The position numbers and the translations under genes were made by a program. From contig NZ_AEWF01000002.1 of the NCBI RefSeq assembly GCF_000190415.1, positions 62,001 to 126,000 of the forward strand: DNA of 64,000 bases, read 5' to 3'. Under the pieces are notes generated by a model. It searched no databases and was not told where the DNA came from. It saw only the letters and a program-made list of their open reading frames with translations. Below are positions 26,994 to 35,294 of this stretch, piece by piece (position 1 is the first letter of the stretch; each line of letters opens with the position of its first letter). Source of the stretch: Candidatus Odyssella thessalonicensis L13. Lineage in GTDB: Bacteria > Pseudomonadota > Alphaproteobacteria > Paracaedibacterales > Paracaedibacteraceae.

Positions 26994-27881
26994 ATGGTAA
27001 AATACTTTATAGTTCTACTTTTTCGCCTAGCTAAACATATTAAAGATCCCCTCCCGTGGCTTAAACGCTTAAAAAAGTATTCTTCTTATCTAGATACTCT
27101 GATTCGGCTGCCTAAAGGTTTTACCTTTACCAAAACAATGTTGGCAGATACTCCAGTCGAAGTTATCCAATCACAAAGGCGAGAGTATAATATTACAGTG
27201 CTCTACCTGCACGGCGGAGCTTTCTTTTTAGGCATAAATAACATTTATCGGATCTTTGCGTGCTTTATAGCGCGAGTCTGGAATGCCAGGATTATTCTGG
27301 TCGATTATCCCCTGTTGCCGCAATCGCCTTTCCCAGCAGCCGTTAACCACTGTATTGCTGTTTATAAAGAAACCTTGGAAACTGTTGAGGCAGGATCCTT
27401 AGTAGTGGCTGGCGATTCTGCAGGAGGCAATCTAACCTTATCCGTTCTCGTGGCAGCCAGACAAAACTCTTTGCCGATGCCCGCCTGTAGTATTATTTTT
27501 TCAGGATGGTTCGATTTAGGGGCAAGAGCCTTTATTAGCCCTCAAACTTGCCAAGAAGATCCTTTTATCCGTATTGAACATTTAGCTAAGGTAGCCAGTG
27601 CTTATGTTTGTGAACCTAGTCATTCTACCTCTCCGCTTGCGTCGCCCCTCAAAGGAGATTTAGAAGGTTTGCCACCGCTTTTTATACAGGTGGGCAGCAA
27701 AGAGATTCTTCTGGAAGATAGTCAATCCTTGGCTGTAAAGGCGGCTCAGCAGGGGGTTAACGTGTACTTTGAAATAAGTGAAGAAATGTATCATGTGCAG
27801 CCTATCCTCTTTCCTTTCAGCAGTCAGAGCCGAGTTCTTATCTCTAAAATTTCCCACTTTATTAAAAAACAGGTCAGTTAA
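26994..27881 (+). CDS. Alpha/beta hydrolase, hormone-sensitive-lipase (Abhydrolase_3) family
   Basis: An esterase/lipase-type enzyme. The HGGAFF oxyanion motif lies at 73-78, the nucleophile elbow GDSAGG at 140-145 (Ser142), a C-terminal acid in SKEILLED, and His267 in MYHVQ. This is the family of bacterial esterases and steryl acetyl-hydrolases. The 295-aa length is normal. The N-terminus is somewhat hydrophobic but lacks a cleavage site, so location is probably cytoplasmic or membrane-peripheral. The substrate is not predictable. Confidence 0.85.
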   Translation: MVKYFIVLLFRLAKHIKDPLPWLKRLKKYSSYLDTLIRLPKGFTFTKTMLADTPVEVIQSQRREYNITVLYLHGGAFFLGINNIYRIFACFIARVWNARIILVDYPLLPQSPFPAAVNHCIAVYKETLETVEAGSLVVAGDSAGGNLTLSVLVAARQNSLPMPACSIIFSGWFDLGARAFISPQTCQEDPFIRIEHLAKVASAYVCEPSHSTSPLASPLKGDLEGLPPLFIQVGSKEILLEDSQSLAVKAAQQGVNVYFEISEEMYHVQPILFPFSSQSRVLISKISHFIKKQVS

Positions 27882-27950
27882 ACCTTTTAATGTAAAATGA
27901 AAGATGGGTGCTCAAGACAATAGAGTCTATATTTAAGAGCCTTCCACCCG

Positions 27951-27978
27951 GGAGAGGGGGATAGATGTCCCTTTCTCT
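27951..27978 (+). other. Hairpin downstream of the hydrolase gene
   Basis: GAGAGGGGGA (27952-27961) can pair with TCCCTTTCTC (27968-27977) in a 10-bp stem with two G-T pairs and a 6-nt loop. No T-run follows on the plus strand, so it is a weak candidate terminator or 3' stabiliser. Confidence 0.3.
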
Positions 27979-28097
27979 TATCCTAAGTATAATTAACGTT
28001 GGCTAACGCATAAAAGGACACTAAAATCTCCTGTTAATTATATATAATTTTACTAAAATATAAGTATAAATACTAAATAGCAGTTGCTAATTCTGAC

Positions 28098-30179
28098 ATG
28101 GCTAGACTTTACCAATTTTGTCGAAGAAGAAAACTTAGTTTAATTGTGGTGGGGGTTTTGTTCTTTTACCCCGGAAGTCTTAGCGCAATTATTCACCCCC
28201 AAGTATTCAAAGAAATAACTCGACATTTTAAAAGGGATAAAGAGGTTTATTCTCCGATTATCGGAGCGGTTGCTCTTGAGACAGGGCTCATTGAAAACAT
28301 AAGATTTTTAGGTGCTTTTGAGCCAGGCACTTTTAATGGAGAAAGGCTATATTATAAGGACACTTCAGAGGAGCCGCTGTGGAATATGGTAAAACTGTTG
28401 TTTCCTTCCTCCAATGGCATTCTGGGGACCGACTCTCAGTCAAATACGAATTTTGGGCGTTATGTAGACAGTCCAGAAACGGTAGCGTTATTATTGAATT
28501 TTTCCTATCTCATCCGCCAGGGACGGGACTGTGATAATTGTTTTATCCTCGATTATGCCAATCAGATAATGGTGACACTATCGGCTAGAAATGATCGGGC
28601 CAAGAATTTAAAAAAGAAAACCCTTATTCCCTTATTACGCTACATCACTCAAGCTGTTGTAGCAGAGGAGGGGGTCTGTCTTTATCCTCCCTTTACACCC
28701 GAGCAAATATTAAATGCTTTCTTCTGCCATAAATTTAGCACGCAAGCTCATATCAATCTATTATTGAGTGCTCTTTCAGAAGAGATAGTAGACCATTCTC
28801 TGCCATTTTCTTCAACTGAGGCGTGTCTTACCCCGAACGATGTGCAAGCTATCATGTCTTCCTCCTGCAATCTTGATCTCGATCAGTTGTTTGCCCTGGC
28901 CCATGCCGATCTTTTTACAGCAATCACTCCTTACCGCTCTGGGATGACATTATTGAGCAATGGTAATTGTCGCTTTTATAATCGTCGTCAAGATGTATTC
29001 ACGCACAAAGGGATGACTTTTGCCGATTGCGTTGAAACGGCGGGCCGCCATTTCTTAAACTTACTGTTGTTTAATCCTAAAATTCATGATTTTGATCTTG
29101 AACCCCTTTTAAGCCTGCACGCTAAGCTAACGGAAGGTGATTTGCAACGGCAAAGACTTGAGAAAGTTATCGATTTCTATACCTATCAACGGCTAGATCT
29201 TGTCAATGCTGGCGATACTCATATCCGTTCGGCATGGAACAGAGTGGTCGCAGATCTTAATACAGGGGAAGGTGGTGATGAAATAAGGTATAAACAAGCC
29301 CACAATGAGCTGTCTTCTGGGTTAATTAATTTTATTCGCACCTATCAAAAAATATTTGGATTTAAGGTCAAACAGATACCTGATAAAGATAGTTCATCAT
29401 ACGAAAAGAATAAATTTCTTAAAAAAGCGCTCAAATCTTATGCCCAACTAATCCACCCTGGTCACGACTATCAGATAGAGCCTCAAGATATTGTATGGGA
29501 TGAGGTCAAACAAGATCTGGTGGGTACAATTAAAATTACGATCTCTGACGAAGGCCGGGACTTGTTCGAGTTCTCCTTATTTGTGTATCCCTATCATTCT
29601 TATGTAGGGGAGGTCGTAAACTTTAAAGAATCGAGCCTGCAAGCGTTAATTGATAAGATTATAAATGGGAGAGGCGATATACTTCATCCTAAGACAACTG
29701 AGCAAATTCTGTGGTCTCTGTTTCCGACTTATAGTCGACAAGGGGAAGCGCCCTTGCTGTATCAGGTATATGCTCATAATCTTGGCGATAATCACGCCAA
29801 GATTGAGGCTCTTTATCAGTTAGTAAATATAAATTCTTCGGGTTTAAATAAAAATGATAAGCTTCTACTGATGGCAATGTTAAGGAATATGCTGGCTGGC
29901 TTGGCCTGGGAAGACAAATATATCTTAGAAAGAATTAGTGCTACGGTCAAAAATCTGCTTCTTGATGCGGCAGTAGATCACGATTTTAAAAGTGTTCTTC
30001 TTACAGGCGTGCAAGCATTGGCTCTGAGGGGAGATCTGCAGGATCACCTGCTGGTCAAAAAATATTTTAGAAGTTTTACTAATCTGAAATTTGTCAGGCT
30101 GGCACAGCCCGTAAAAGAATTTACTGCACACCATAAGTCCCTGTTCTCTCCAGCTTTCCAGAGTGAAGCTCTTTGGTAA
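28098..30179 (+). CDS. Large exported protein of unknown function (693 aa)
   Basis: Family not recognised. A basic N-terminus (CRRRK) with a hydrophobic stretch ending SLSA (about residue 30) forms a signal peptide. The rest is a long soluble, mainly helical sequence with no catalytic motif, membrane segment or repeat that I can see. A perfect 10-bp inverted repeat lies inside it at 29778-29804. It is preceded by an AT-rich 216-bp gap and followed by another exported orphan on the same strand. Confidence 0.6.
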   Translation: MARLYQFCRRRKLSLIVVGVLFFYPGSLSAIIHPQVFKEITRHFKRDKEVYSPIIGAVALETGLIENIRFLGAFEPGTFNGERLYYKDTSEEPLWNMVKLLFPSSNGILGTDSQSNTNFGRYVDSPETVALLLNFSYLIRQGRDCDNCFILDYANQIMVTLSARNDRAKNLKKKTLIPLLRYITQAVVAEEGVCLYPPFTPEQILNAFFCHKFSTQAHINLLLSALSEEIVDHSLPFSSTEACLTPNDVQAIMSSSCNLDLDQLFALAHADLFTAITPYRSGMTLLSNGNCRFYNRRQDVFTHKGMTFADCVETAGRHFLNLLLFNPKIHDFDLEPLLSLHAKLTEGDLQRQRLEKVIDFYTYQRLDLVNAGDTHIRSAWNRVVADLNTGEGGDEIRYKQAHNELSSGLINFIRTYQKIFGFKVKQIPDKDSSSYEKNKFLKKALKSYAQLIHPGHDYQIEPQDIVWDEVKQDLVGTIKITISDEGRDLFEFSLFVYPYHSYVGEVVNFKESSLQALIDKIINGRGDILHPKTTEQILWSLFPTYSRQGEAPLLYQVYAHNLGDNHAKIEALYQLVNINSSGLNKNDKLLLMAMLRNMLAGLAWEDKYILERISATVKNLLLDAAVDHDFKSVLLTGVQALALRGDLQDHLLVKKYFRSFTNLKFVRLAQPVKEFTAHHKSLFSPAFQSEALW
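29778..29804. repeat. Perfect 10-bp inverted repeat inside a coding sequence
   Basis: AATCTTGGCG and CGCCAAGATT flank a 7-nt loop. It lies in frame within the 693-aa exported protein gene, where it encodes ordinary residues. Such a stable stem in a message could slow translation or act on RNA stability, or it may be chance. Confidence 0.5.
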
Positions 30180-30231
30180 AACTTATAAGCTTCACCTTTG
30201 AAAGATAATGTGAAGCGCTCAATGGTATTGA

Positions 30232-30375
30232 TTAGATCTCGGTCCGCGGTTGCCCCGTAATAAAGAAATGGCTTTTAATGCAGATCCCATTATCGTGGGT
30301 CATGGTAAGCCGTATATGAATGCTATCAATAAAATTATAAAAATAGGTATAGGCGAAAGTGCGTTCCACTAGCAT
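30232..30375 (-). CDS. Possible small gene or gene remnant (47 codons)
   Basis: An open minus-strand frame in the gap between two plus-strand exported-protein genes. From an ATG at 30375 it reads as a well-mixed peptide beginning MLVERTFAYTYFYNF and ending GQPRTEI. The frame stays open upstream for at least 24 more codons. No ribosome site precedes the ATG. It may be a decayed gene end or chance. I do not recognise it. Confidence 0.2.
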   Translation of the reverse strand: MLVERTFAYTYFYNFIDSIHIRLTMTHDNGICIKSHFFITGQPRTEI

Positions 30376-30446
30376 TAACACCAACTGTAAAGACTCGGCG
30401 TGGTTATCTTTTCTCCTAAACCTCCTTAAAAGAAGGAAGGATCCAA

Positions 30447-31571
30447 ATGAAGACCATAAATCTTTTACTGTTTTTGTTCAATCTTCTTGCCAGCGCTCAG
30501 GATAACTTATATCTAGTGGTGGGCAGTGATCGTATGGCAGGGGAGATCAATAATCCCTATCTCTCAGCCATACACCAGTCGGCAATGGCGGATTTTAGTC
30601 ATCAAGAAACCTTTAATCGAAAGGCAACAACTTTAGATCTGAAATCAACACGTCCAGCTGCTGGCCACCATATAAGCAATCAAGATGCGAGCTCTTTTAT
30701 TCCCTCTCAGCCTCTTCAATCTTTATTTATGGAGCTCTTTCCCAGCCGTGGTGTAAAAACTTATCTAGATCTTGAGAGACTCGTTTTCAGTCAATATCCT
30801 GAGCGCCTTGAAACGATGCTTAGTAGTGTTCGCGCCGATTTAATGGAGAAGATTTCTAACCCTAAAGAGATTGAAGAAAGACTGCAGAGGCTGCGAGTCA
30901 TGGCTTCTCAAACGCCGAATTTATACAATTCTTTGCTGGCAGAAACCATCAGCCACTTATCTAAGTATATGCCAAGCGGGGCGACGTTAGATATTGAGCA
31001 TATTCCCTTGGTTACCCTTCGTGGTTTTGAGCTTTCCCCGGCCATAGCTTCCTTAATGACGCTAAAAAATCCCTTTCACTTATGGGTTCTACCGACTTTT
31101 CCCTATTTATTAGCAGCAGCTATGCCCTCGTGCCCAAATGAGGATGAAGGATGGCAAGATCTGGTAGAAATGCTTCAGCAACAAGCCCCCGTCAGCAACA
31201 GGCAAGCTCTATTACTTGAAGCTCAGCAGAAAAAAGATCTGTGTCGTCAAGCCATATTAAATGTGGAACAGCTATGCCAGGAAACTGAAGTCAGAGTGCC
31301 CTTTGAAGAGGAAGATTTTTATTCACAATTAATAGCAGATGTGCAGGAACAGAAAGAGAACTCTCCAATCAAGTACGCATTATTCTCGCGTTCTTTAGCC
31401 TCAGTGATTGCCATCGAGCTTAACCGATTAGAATTAAGTCAGCCGACACAAAGCCATTTATATAAGTTTCTGATGGCGCACGGGTTTACAGCCATCCAAA
31501 GTCTTAGAGACCCTTATAATTGCTTTAACCATCGGCATAATAGTTGGGTAATTTCAGCAATAAAAAAATAG
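30447..31571 (+). CDS. Exported protein of unknown function (374 aa)
   Basis: Family not recognised. A clean signal peptide (about 1-17, ending Ala-Ser-Ala-Gln) follows a strong ribosome site (GGAAGG). The mature protein is soluble and mostly helical, with Leu/Glu-rich stretches around 95-150 and 240-310 and no repeat or motif that I can name. It lies 267 bp after the 693-aa exported gene and is convergent with the chemoreceptor gene. Confidence 0.6.
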   Translation: MKTINLLLFLFNLLASAQDNLYLVVGSDRMAGEINNPYLSAIHQSAMADFSHQETFNRKATTLDLKSTRPAAGHHISNQDASSFIPSQPLQSLFMELFPSRGVKTYLDLERLVFSQYPERLETMLSSVRADLMEKISNPKEIEERLQRLRVMASQTPNLYNSLLAETISHLSKYMPSGATLDIEHIPLVTLRGFELSPAIASLMTLKNPFHLWVLPTFPYLLAAAMPSCPNEDEGWQDLVEMLQQQAPVSNRQALLLEAQQKKDLCRQAILNVEQLCQETEVRVPFEEEDFYSQLIADVQEQKENSPIKYALFSRSLASVIAIELNRLELSQPTQSHLYKFLMAHGFTAIQSLRDPYNCFNHRHNSWVISAIKK

Positions 31572-31670
31572 GAGACAGGAGCTCCAATTAACGACATAAA
31601 CTTCACCCTCGGCGGAAATTTTTTATCTTTCCCGCAGGGGCTGGTTAAGGTCTTAGAGACGCTGATCAAA

Positions 31671-33818
31671 TTACAAGGAGACTGAAGATCCGCTTTCAAT
31701 CTTCTCAAGGTTTTCCATTATATTGTGTTGCATTTTTTCTATTTCCTGAATGATGGAATCTAATTTGCCTTTAATTTCTTGAGAGAACTTAGCGACCTGA
31801 TTAAATTCTTGATTCAGTTCATCCATCTTATGTTCAACTTGTTGAGTGCCATGGGCGGCTTGCTGAGTATTGCGACTAATTTCATTGGTGGCGACGCTCT
31901 GTTCTTCCACGGAAGCAGAAATGGAGCTGGAAATAAGGTTAATCTGTTCGATAATTTGAGTAATCTCATTAATTGATTGCATTGATTCTTTGGTGGCGGC
32001 TTGAACACTGGTAATTTGTTCAGTAATATCCCCGGTGGCTTTTGTCGTTTGATTGGCTAAGTTTTTAACTTCCGCGGCCACTACTGCAAAGCCTTTGCCC
32101 GCTTCACCAGCACGCGCTGATTCAATGGTCGCATTAAGAGCCAGCAGATTGGTTTGCTCGGCAATCTCTGAAATCAGATTAATTACGGCGCCAATTTTAC
32201 TAACTGCTTCTACAAGATTCTGAACTTTTGCATTGGTGAGAGTGCTAATGTTAACCGCACCTTGGGCAATATTAGAAGCCTGGGTGACCTGAGACGAGAT
32301 TTCCTGAATAGAGCAGGATAGCTGTTCAGTTGCGGCTGCCATCGTCTCAACATTTGTACTCGCTTCACGGGCCAGCGACTGCACATGCTGGCTGCTTTGC
32401 ATCAGGTCTTCAGCGGTAGACGCCATTACATCGGTGTTATTGAGAACTGATTCAGCATTCTTGGTTGTCTGTTGCAGCGCTTGGGTGACTTCCCCTTTAA
32501 TCGTACTCGTTAATTGCATCAGATTTTTGAGTTGTTCTTGTCGCAGCTTGGTTTCTTGTTGCTGCTGCGTAACCATTTGCTCAATTTTAAGGGCATTGTC
32601 CTTAAACACACCAACTGCTCGGGCCATCGCTCCGATTTCATCGGCTCGGTCCTGGCAAGGGATGGGCTCATTATTCTGGCCATTGGCAAGTTGGAGCATG
32701 GCTTGGGTAAGGGCCTTGATTGGCTTTACAGCAAGTTGGCTACACAGGATACCTAAGATGGCAGTGATAATGGAGAAAAGGATTATCAATTTAAGCATGC
32801 CACTGGATTGCTTGTCTAAAGAAGCAAAAATTTCTTGGGTGGGACCATGGACTAATACTGACCAATCTAAACCAGTAAATTCTTCTGCACCTACAGAAGG
32901 AGCAAAGCCAATAACTTGCGCTGCTGCTTTGGTAGTAGCCGGCGATATAGCAAACCCCTTCTGTTTTTTTTCTATCATCTTATTAATCTCAGGATTTTCT
33001 GAGTGATAATTTTCATGACCAGCTATACTTAAATCACGCTTATAAGGTTGCCCATTTAATTTGTCACCGCGATAGTCTGTTAAAATTGTCCCGTTTGCGT
33101 CTAAAAGTGTAAACCCTAAACTCGGATAAGTTTTTTTCCAAATCTCATGGTACCTTTGCTCGATGACCGCATCAATAAAATCAAAACTGGCAATGTTGAC
33201 CCATATGCCGATAACTTGACCGTTTTCATTTTTGACAGCAGAAGAAAAGGCGAGAACAAAGCCATCATCATTAAATAGCTCACTAACGTAAGAGGCTCTA
33301 AAAGGACCAACCAAACATACCTCTGTTGATCCGTTTTTATCTTTAAGGAATTCTTTGTTGATAACCTTTTTAAACCAATCCTCATTCTTAAAGTTTTGCT
33401 GATAGAGCTTCTCAGTAGCAACCGGCTTGCCGTTAGCATCTTTATTGTTGACCGCTAAAACTTCTCCTTCGTTATTAACAAAGATGCTAAGTCGGTAAAT
33501 ATTATAGGAATCAATATATTTATTCATTGCACTGATAAGAGGGTTTTTTGGCGAGGGATTCTTCCAATTATTACTATCATATACGGATGTATTATTAGTA
33601 AAGGCCTTCACAGTGTGGGAAGCTTCAGCTAGTTTTTTATCAATAGCTTTCATAACGCTGATCGCCGAGTCTTGTAAGGTTACGGCTTTTTCTTCATAGT
33701 AAATGTGCTGGGTGGTATGGTAAAAAAGGAAGACAGCCGTCACCGGGAGCAGGCCTACCGCAAGTAATAAAAAACAAAGTTTTAAACGAATATTTAGATT
33801 CTGCATAAAAGTCTTCAC
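31671..33818 (-). CDS. Methyl-accepting chemotaxis protein with periplasmic Cache-type sensor
   Basis: A membrane chemoreceptor that signals to CheA/CheW. TM1 is at about 12-33, the periplasmic ligand domain at about 35-338 (dCache-like pattern), TM2 at about 341-363 and HAMP at about 364-415. The cytoplasmic signalling domain contains the highly conserved hairpin [19 protein letters not shown] and [13 protein letters not shown]. The GTG start at 33818 is preceded by AGAGG at 7 bp; the next ATG (33806) has no such site. No CheB/CheR-type C-terminal pentapeptide is evident. A CtrA-like dyad lies 65 bp upstream. The ligand is unknown. Confidence 0.95.
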   Translation of the reverse strand: MKTFMQNLNIRLKLCFLLLAVGLLPVTAVFLFYHTTQHIYYEEKAVTLQDSAISVMKAIDKKLAEASHTVKAFTNNTSVYDSNNWKNPSPKNPLISAMNKYIDSYNIYRLSIFVNNEGEVLAVNNKDANGKPVATEKLYQQNFKNEDWFKKVINKEFLKDKNGSTEVCLVGPFRASYVSELFNDDGFVLAFSSAVKNENGQVIGIWVNIASFDFIDAVIEQRYHEIWKKTYPSLGFTLLDANGTILTDYRGDKLNGQPYKRDLSIAGHENYHSENPEINKMIEKKQKGFAISPATTKAAAQVIGFAPSVGAEEFTGLDWSVLVHGPTQEIFASLDKQSSGMLKLIILFSIITAILGILCSQLAVKPIKALTQAMLQLANGQNNEPIPCQDRADEIGAMARAVGVFKDNALKIEQMVTQQQQETKLRQEQLKNLMQLTSTIKGEVTQALQQTTKNAESVLNNTDVMASTAEDLMQSSQHVQSLAREASTNVETMAAATEQLSCSIQEISSQVTQASNIAQGAVNISTLTNAKVQNLVEAVSKIGAVINLISEIAEQTNLLALNATIESARAGEAGKGFAVVAAEVKNLANQTTKATGDITEQITSVQAATKESMQSINEITQIIEQINLISSSISASVEEQSVATNEISRNTQQAAHGTQQVEHKMDELNQEFNQVAKFSQEIKGKLDSIIQEIEKMQHNIMENLEKIESGSSVSL

Positions 33819-34473
33819 GTTCTTACCTCTATTGATTTTCAGGACATTGTAAGATCATGACTGTAATTTTAAAGGGTAAAGCTTAATTAATAATTAAGAA
33901 GAGAGATGAAATTATCGAATAAGTAGAAATCAGAGTCATTTTTTGAAAAAGGCAATTTTATTATGCGTACTTTTAAGAAAGGAAACATTGTTAACTTTAT
34001 TTCTAGAGAAAATCTAAAAGTGCAGATTAAGGCTTAGCTGCAGCTCCAGAAGGTAGGGCAGAGTAAATAGTGAATGGAATCAGCAGTTTAAATTATACTA
34101 TCATTTCACGCTCACTTCCTTGACAGAGTATGCTATATCAATAACAGGCTTAGGAATGGCGCAATAGCATTAATTATATAACTTAACTAATGCCGCTTTT
34201 AGGAGAGTACTAATATTAGGGGTTAGAAAGTAAGTCAGGTAGGCTGCTTCTTCTCCTTAATAAGAAATGGTTTCTAAAAAGCATATCCAAAAATCTAATT
34301 GCTTTAAAGAGTAAGCCGTTTCTAAGCCTTATAATTTTAACTCTCCTTAAAAAGAATAAAAAATAGAATATTTCATAAATATATTTACGCACAGACAGTA
34401 TACTTATAAACTTAATATATTTAAGACGTCCAGATATTCAATTTAACCCTGACTTGAGGGCAGCATAATTAGG
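33819..34473. other. Long divergent intergenic region
   Basis: About 655 bp, AT-rich, between the chemoreceptor and WGR genes. It holds a TTAA-N7-TTAA site near the receptor and several short frames, of which a 24-codon one at 33963-34037 looks peptide-like but is unsupported. No RNA gene or hairpin terminator was recognised. Confidence 0.35.
33883..33897. promoter_or_regulatory. CtrA-like binding site (TTAA-N7-TTAA)
   Basis: TTAATTAATAATTAA matches the TTAA-N7-TTAA core used by the alphaproteobacterial cell-cycle regulator CtrA, which often controls motility and chemotaxis genes. It lies 65 bp before the chemoreceptor start. The surrounding DNA is AT-rich, so chance occurrence is quite possible. 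Confidence 0.3.
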
Positions 34474-34725
34474 ATGCGTGATTATAGATTGAAAGCAATT
34501 GATCCTGAAAAGGGAATCTATAGATGGTATGAAATCAAATGCACTAGGGATTTGTTTGGGAGTTGGTCTTTAATTCTGTCGTTTGGTCGGATCGGCCAAA
34601 AGGGTAAAACCAAGTTTATGCTTTTTGATTCTTTCACTGAAATGGATAAATATTTACAAAAAATCTTAAGAAAGCGTCTTACTTCTCACACGCGTATTGG
34701 TTGCAATTATATTTTAGTCGACTAG
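34474..34725 (+). CDS. Stand-alone WGR domain protein (83 aa)
   Basis: The whole protein is one WGR-like domain: RWYEIKCTRDLFGSWSLILS, then FGRIGQKGKTK, then FDSFTEMDKYLQKIL. WGR domains bind DNA in PARP1-3 and occur as small single-domain proteins or regulators in bacteria, especially alphaproteobacteria. Here Trp of the WGR signature is replaced by Phe-Gly-Arg, as in many bacterial copies. No partner gene is adjacent. The ribosome site is weak. The role is unknown; nucleic-acid binding is an inference from the family. Confidence 0.8.
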   Translation: MRDYRLKAIDPEKGIYRWYEIKCTRDLFGSWSLILSFGRIGQKGKTKFMLFDSFTEMDKYLQKILRKRLTSHTRIGCNYILVD

Positions 34726-34886
34726 TATATACCTCTTCCCCCTCCACTAATAAAAACGGTTATTCCCGCCTTGAGAGCAATGACCCGCGCCTTTGCTTCG
34801 GTTGCGTGGGACAGCTTCTCAACCTCTTGGGCAAATGGAGCCGAAAGGGATAAGTATAAGCGTTTTAGACTCCCAAAACTTTTCTT
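34722..34886 (-). pseudogene. Possible gene remnant on minus strand in the 34.7-35.3 kb gap
   Basis: A 54-codon stop-free frame without an ATG reads as a natural-looking peptide containing FAQEVEKLSHATEAKARVIA and ending GGGRGIY. Its amphipathic Glu/Lys/Ala pattern is more protein-like than expected for spacer DNA. It may be the C-terminal end of a lost gene or part of a dispersed repeat. I cannot name a family. The stop codon overlaps that of the WGR gene. Confidence 0.25.
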
Positions 34887-35294
34887 TTATTTGCTATGCA
34901 TGTATATTAGCAGCTGTAAACCAGAGTTTTGTTTGCAATAACCTTAGGCTTTTCACTTTTATTAGCTCTGAGAGGGCTCATTTAAAGGGGATCAGAAATA
35001 GCAGGCGATATAAATATCCTAGAACCGTCCATCTCCCTTGGTTACCCGGAGCTAGCTTTGTGGGCTTGTCGCAGCCACTGTAAGACTAAGCTTTGCTTTT
35101 AAAGAGGATAGGGGGCCATGACCATTATGACTAAAATTAAGGGCTGTTCTTCCAGCAACCTTCAGAATGATAGATTTTTGGCATTAAAATGCTGGCTTCA
35201 ACATAAGTGTTGGGTTTGAATAAAGGCGTGGAAGAATTTAAAGAGGGCCGATAGCGACCCTCAATTGAACTTATCCTTTATTCACCAGGTAAAG
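34726..35294. other. Intergenic region with degenerate short frames
   Basis: About 570 bp without a convincing gene. A 96-codon plus-strand frame at 34793-35083 lacks a ribosome site and has a composition unlike its neighbours. The opposite strand carries the remnant at 34722-34886 and other short stop-broken peptides. Its GC is locally higher than in other gaps. Decayed coding or repeat DNA is the simplest reading. Confidence 0.35.

Noticed and set aside
33963-34037. 24-codon frame with an AAGG upstream (starting MRTFKKGNIVNF)
   Set aside because: Too short to distinguish from chance without conservation data.
34793-35083. 96-codon plus-strand open frame
   Set aside because: No ribosome site, atypical composition, and antisense to a more protein-like fragment.
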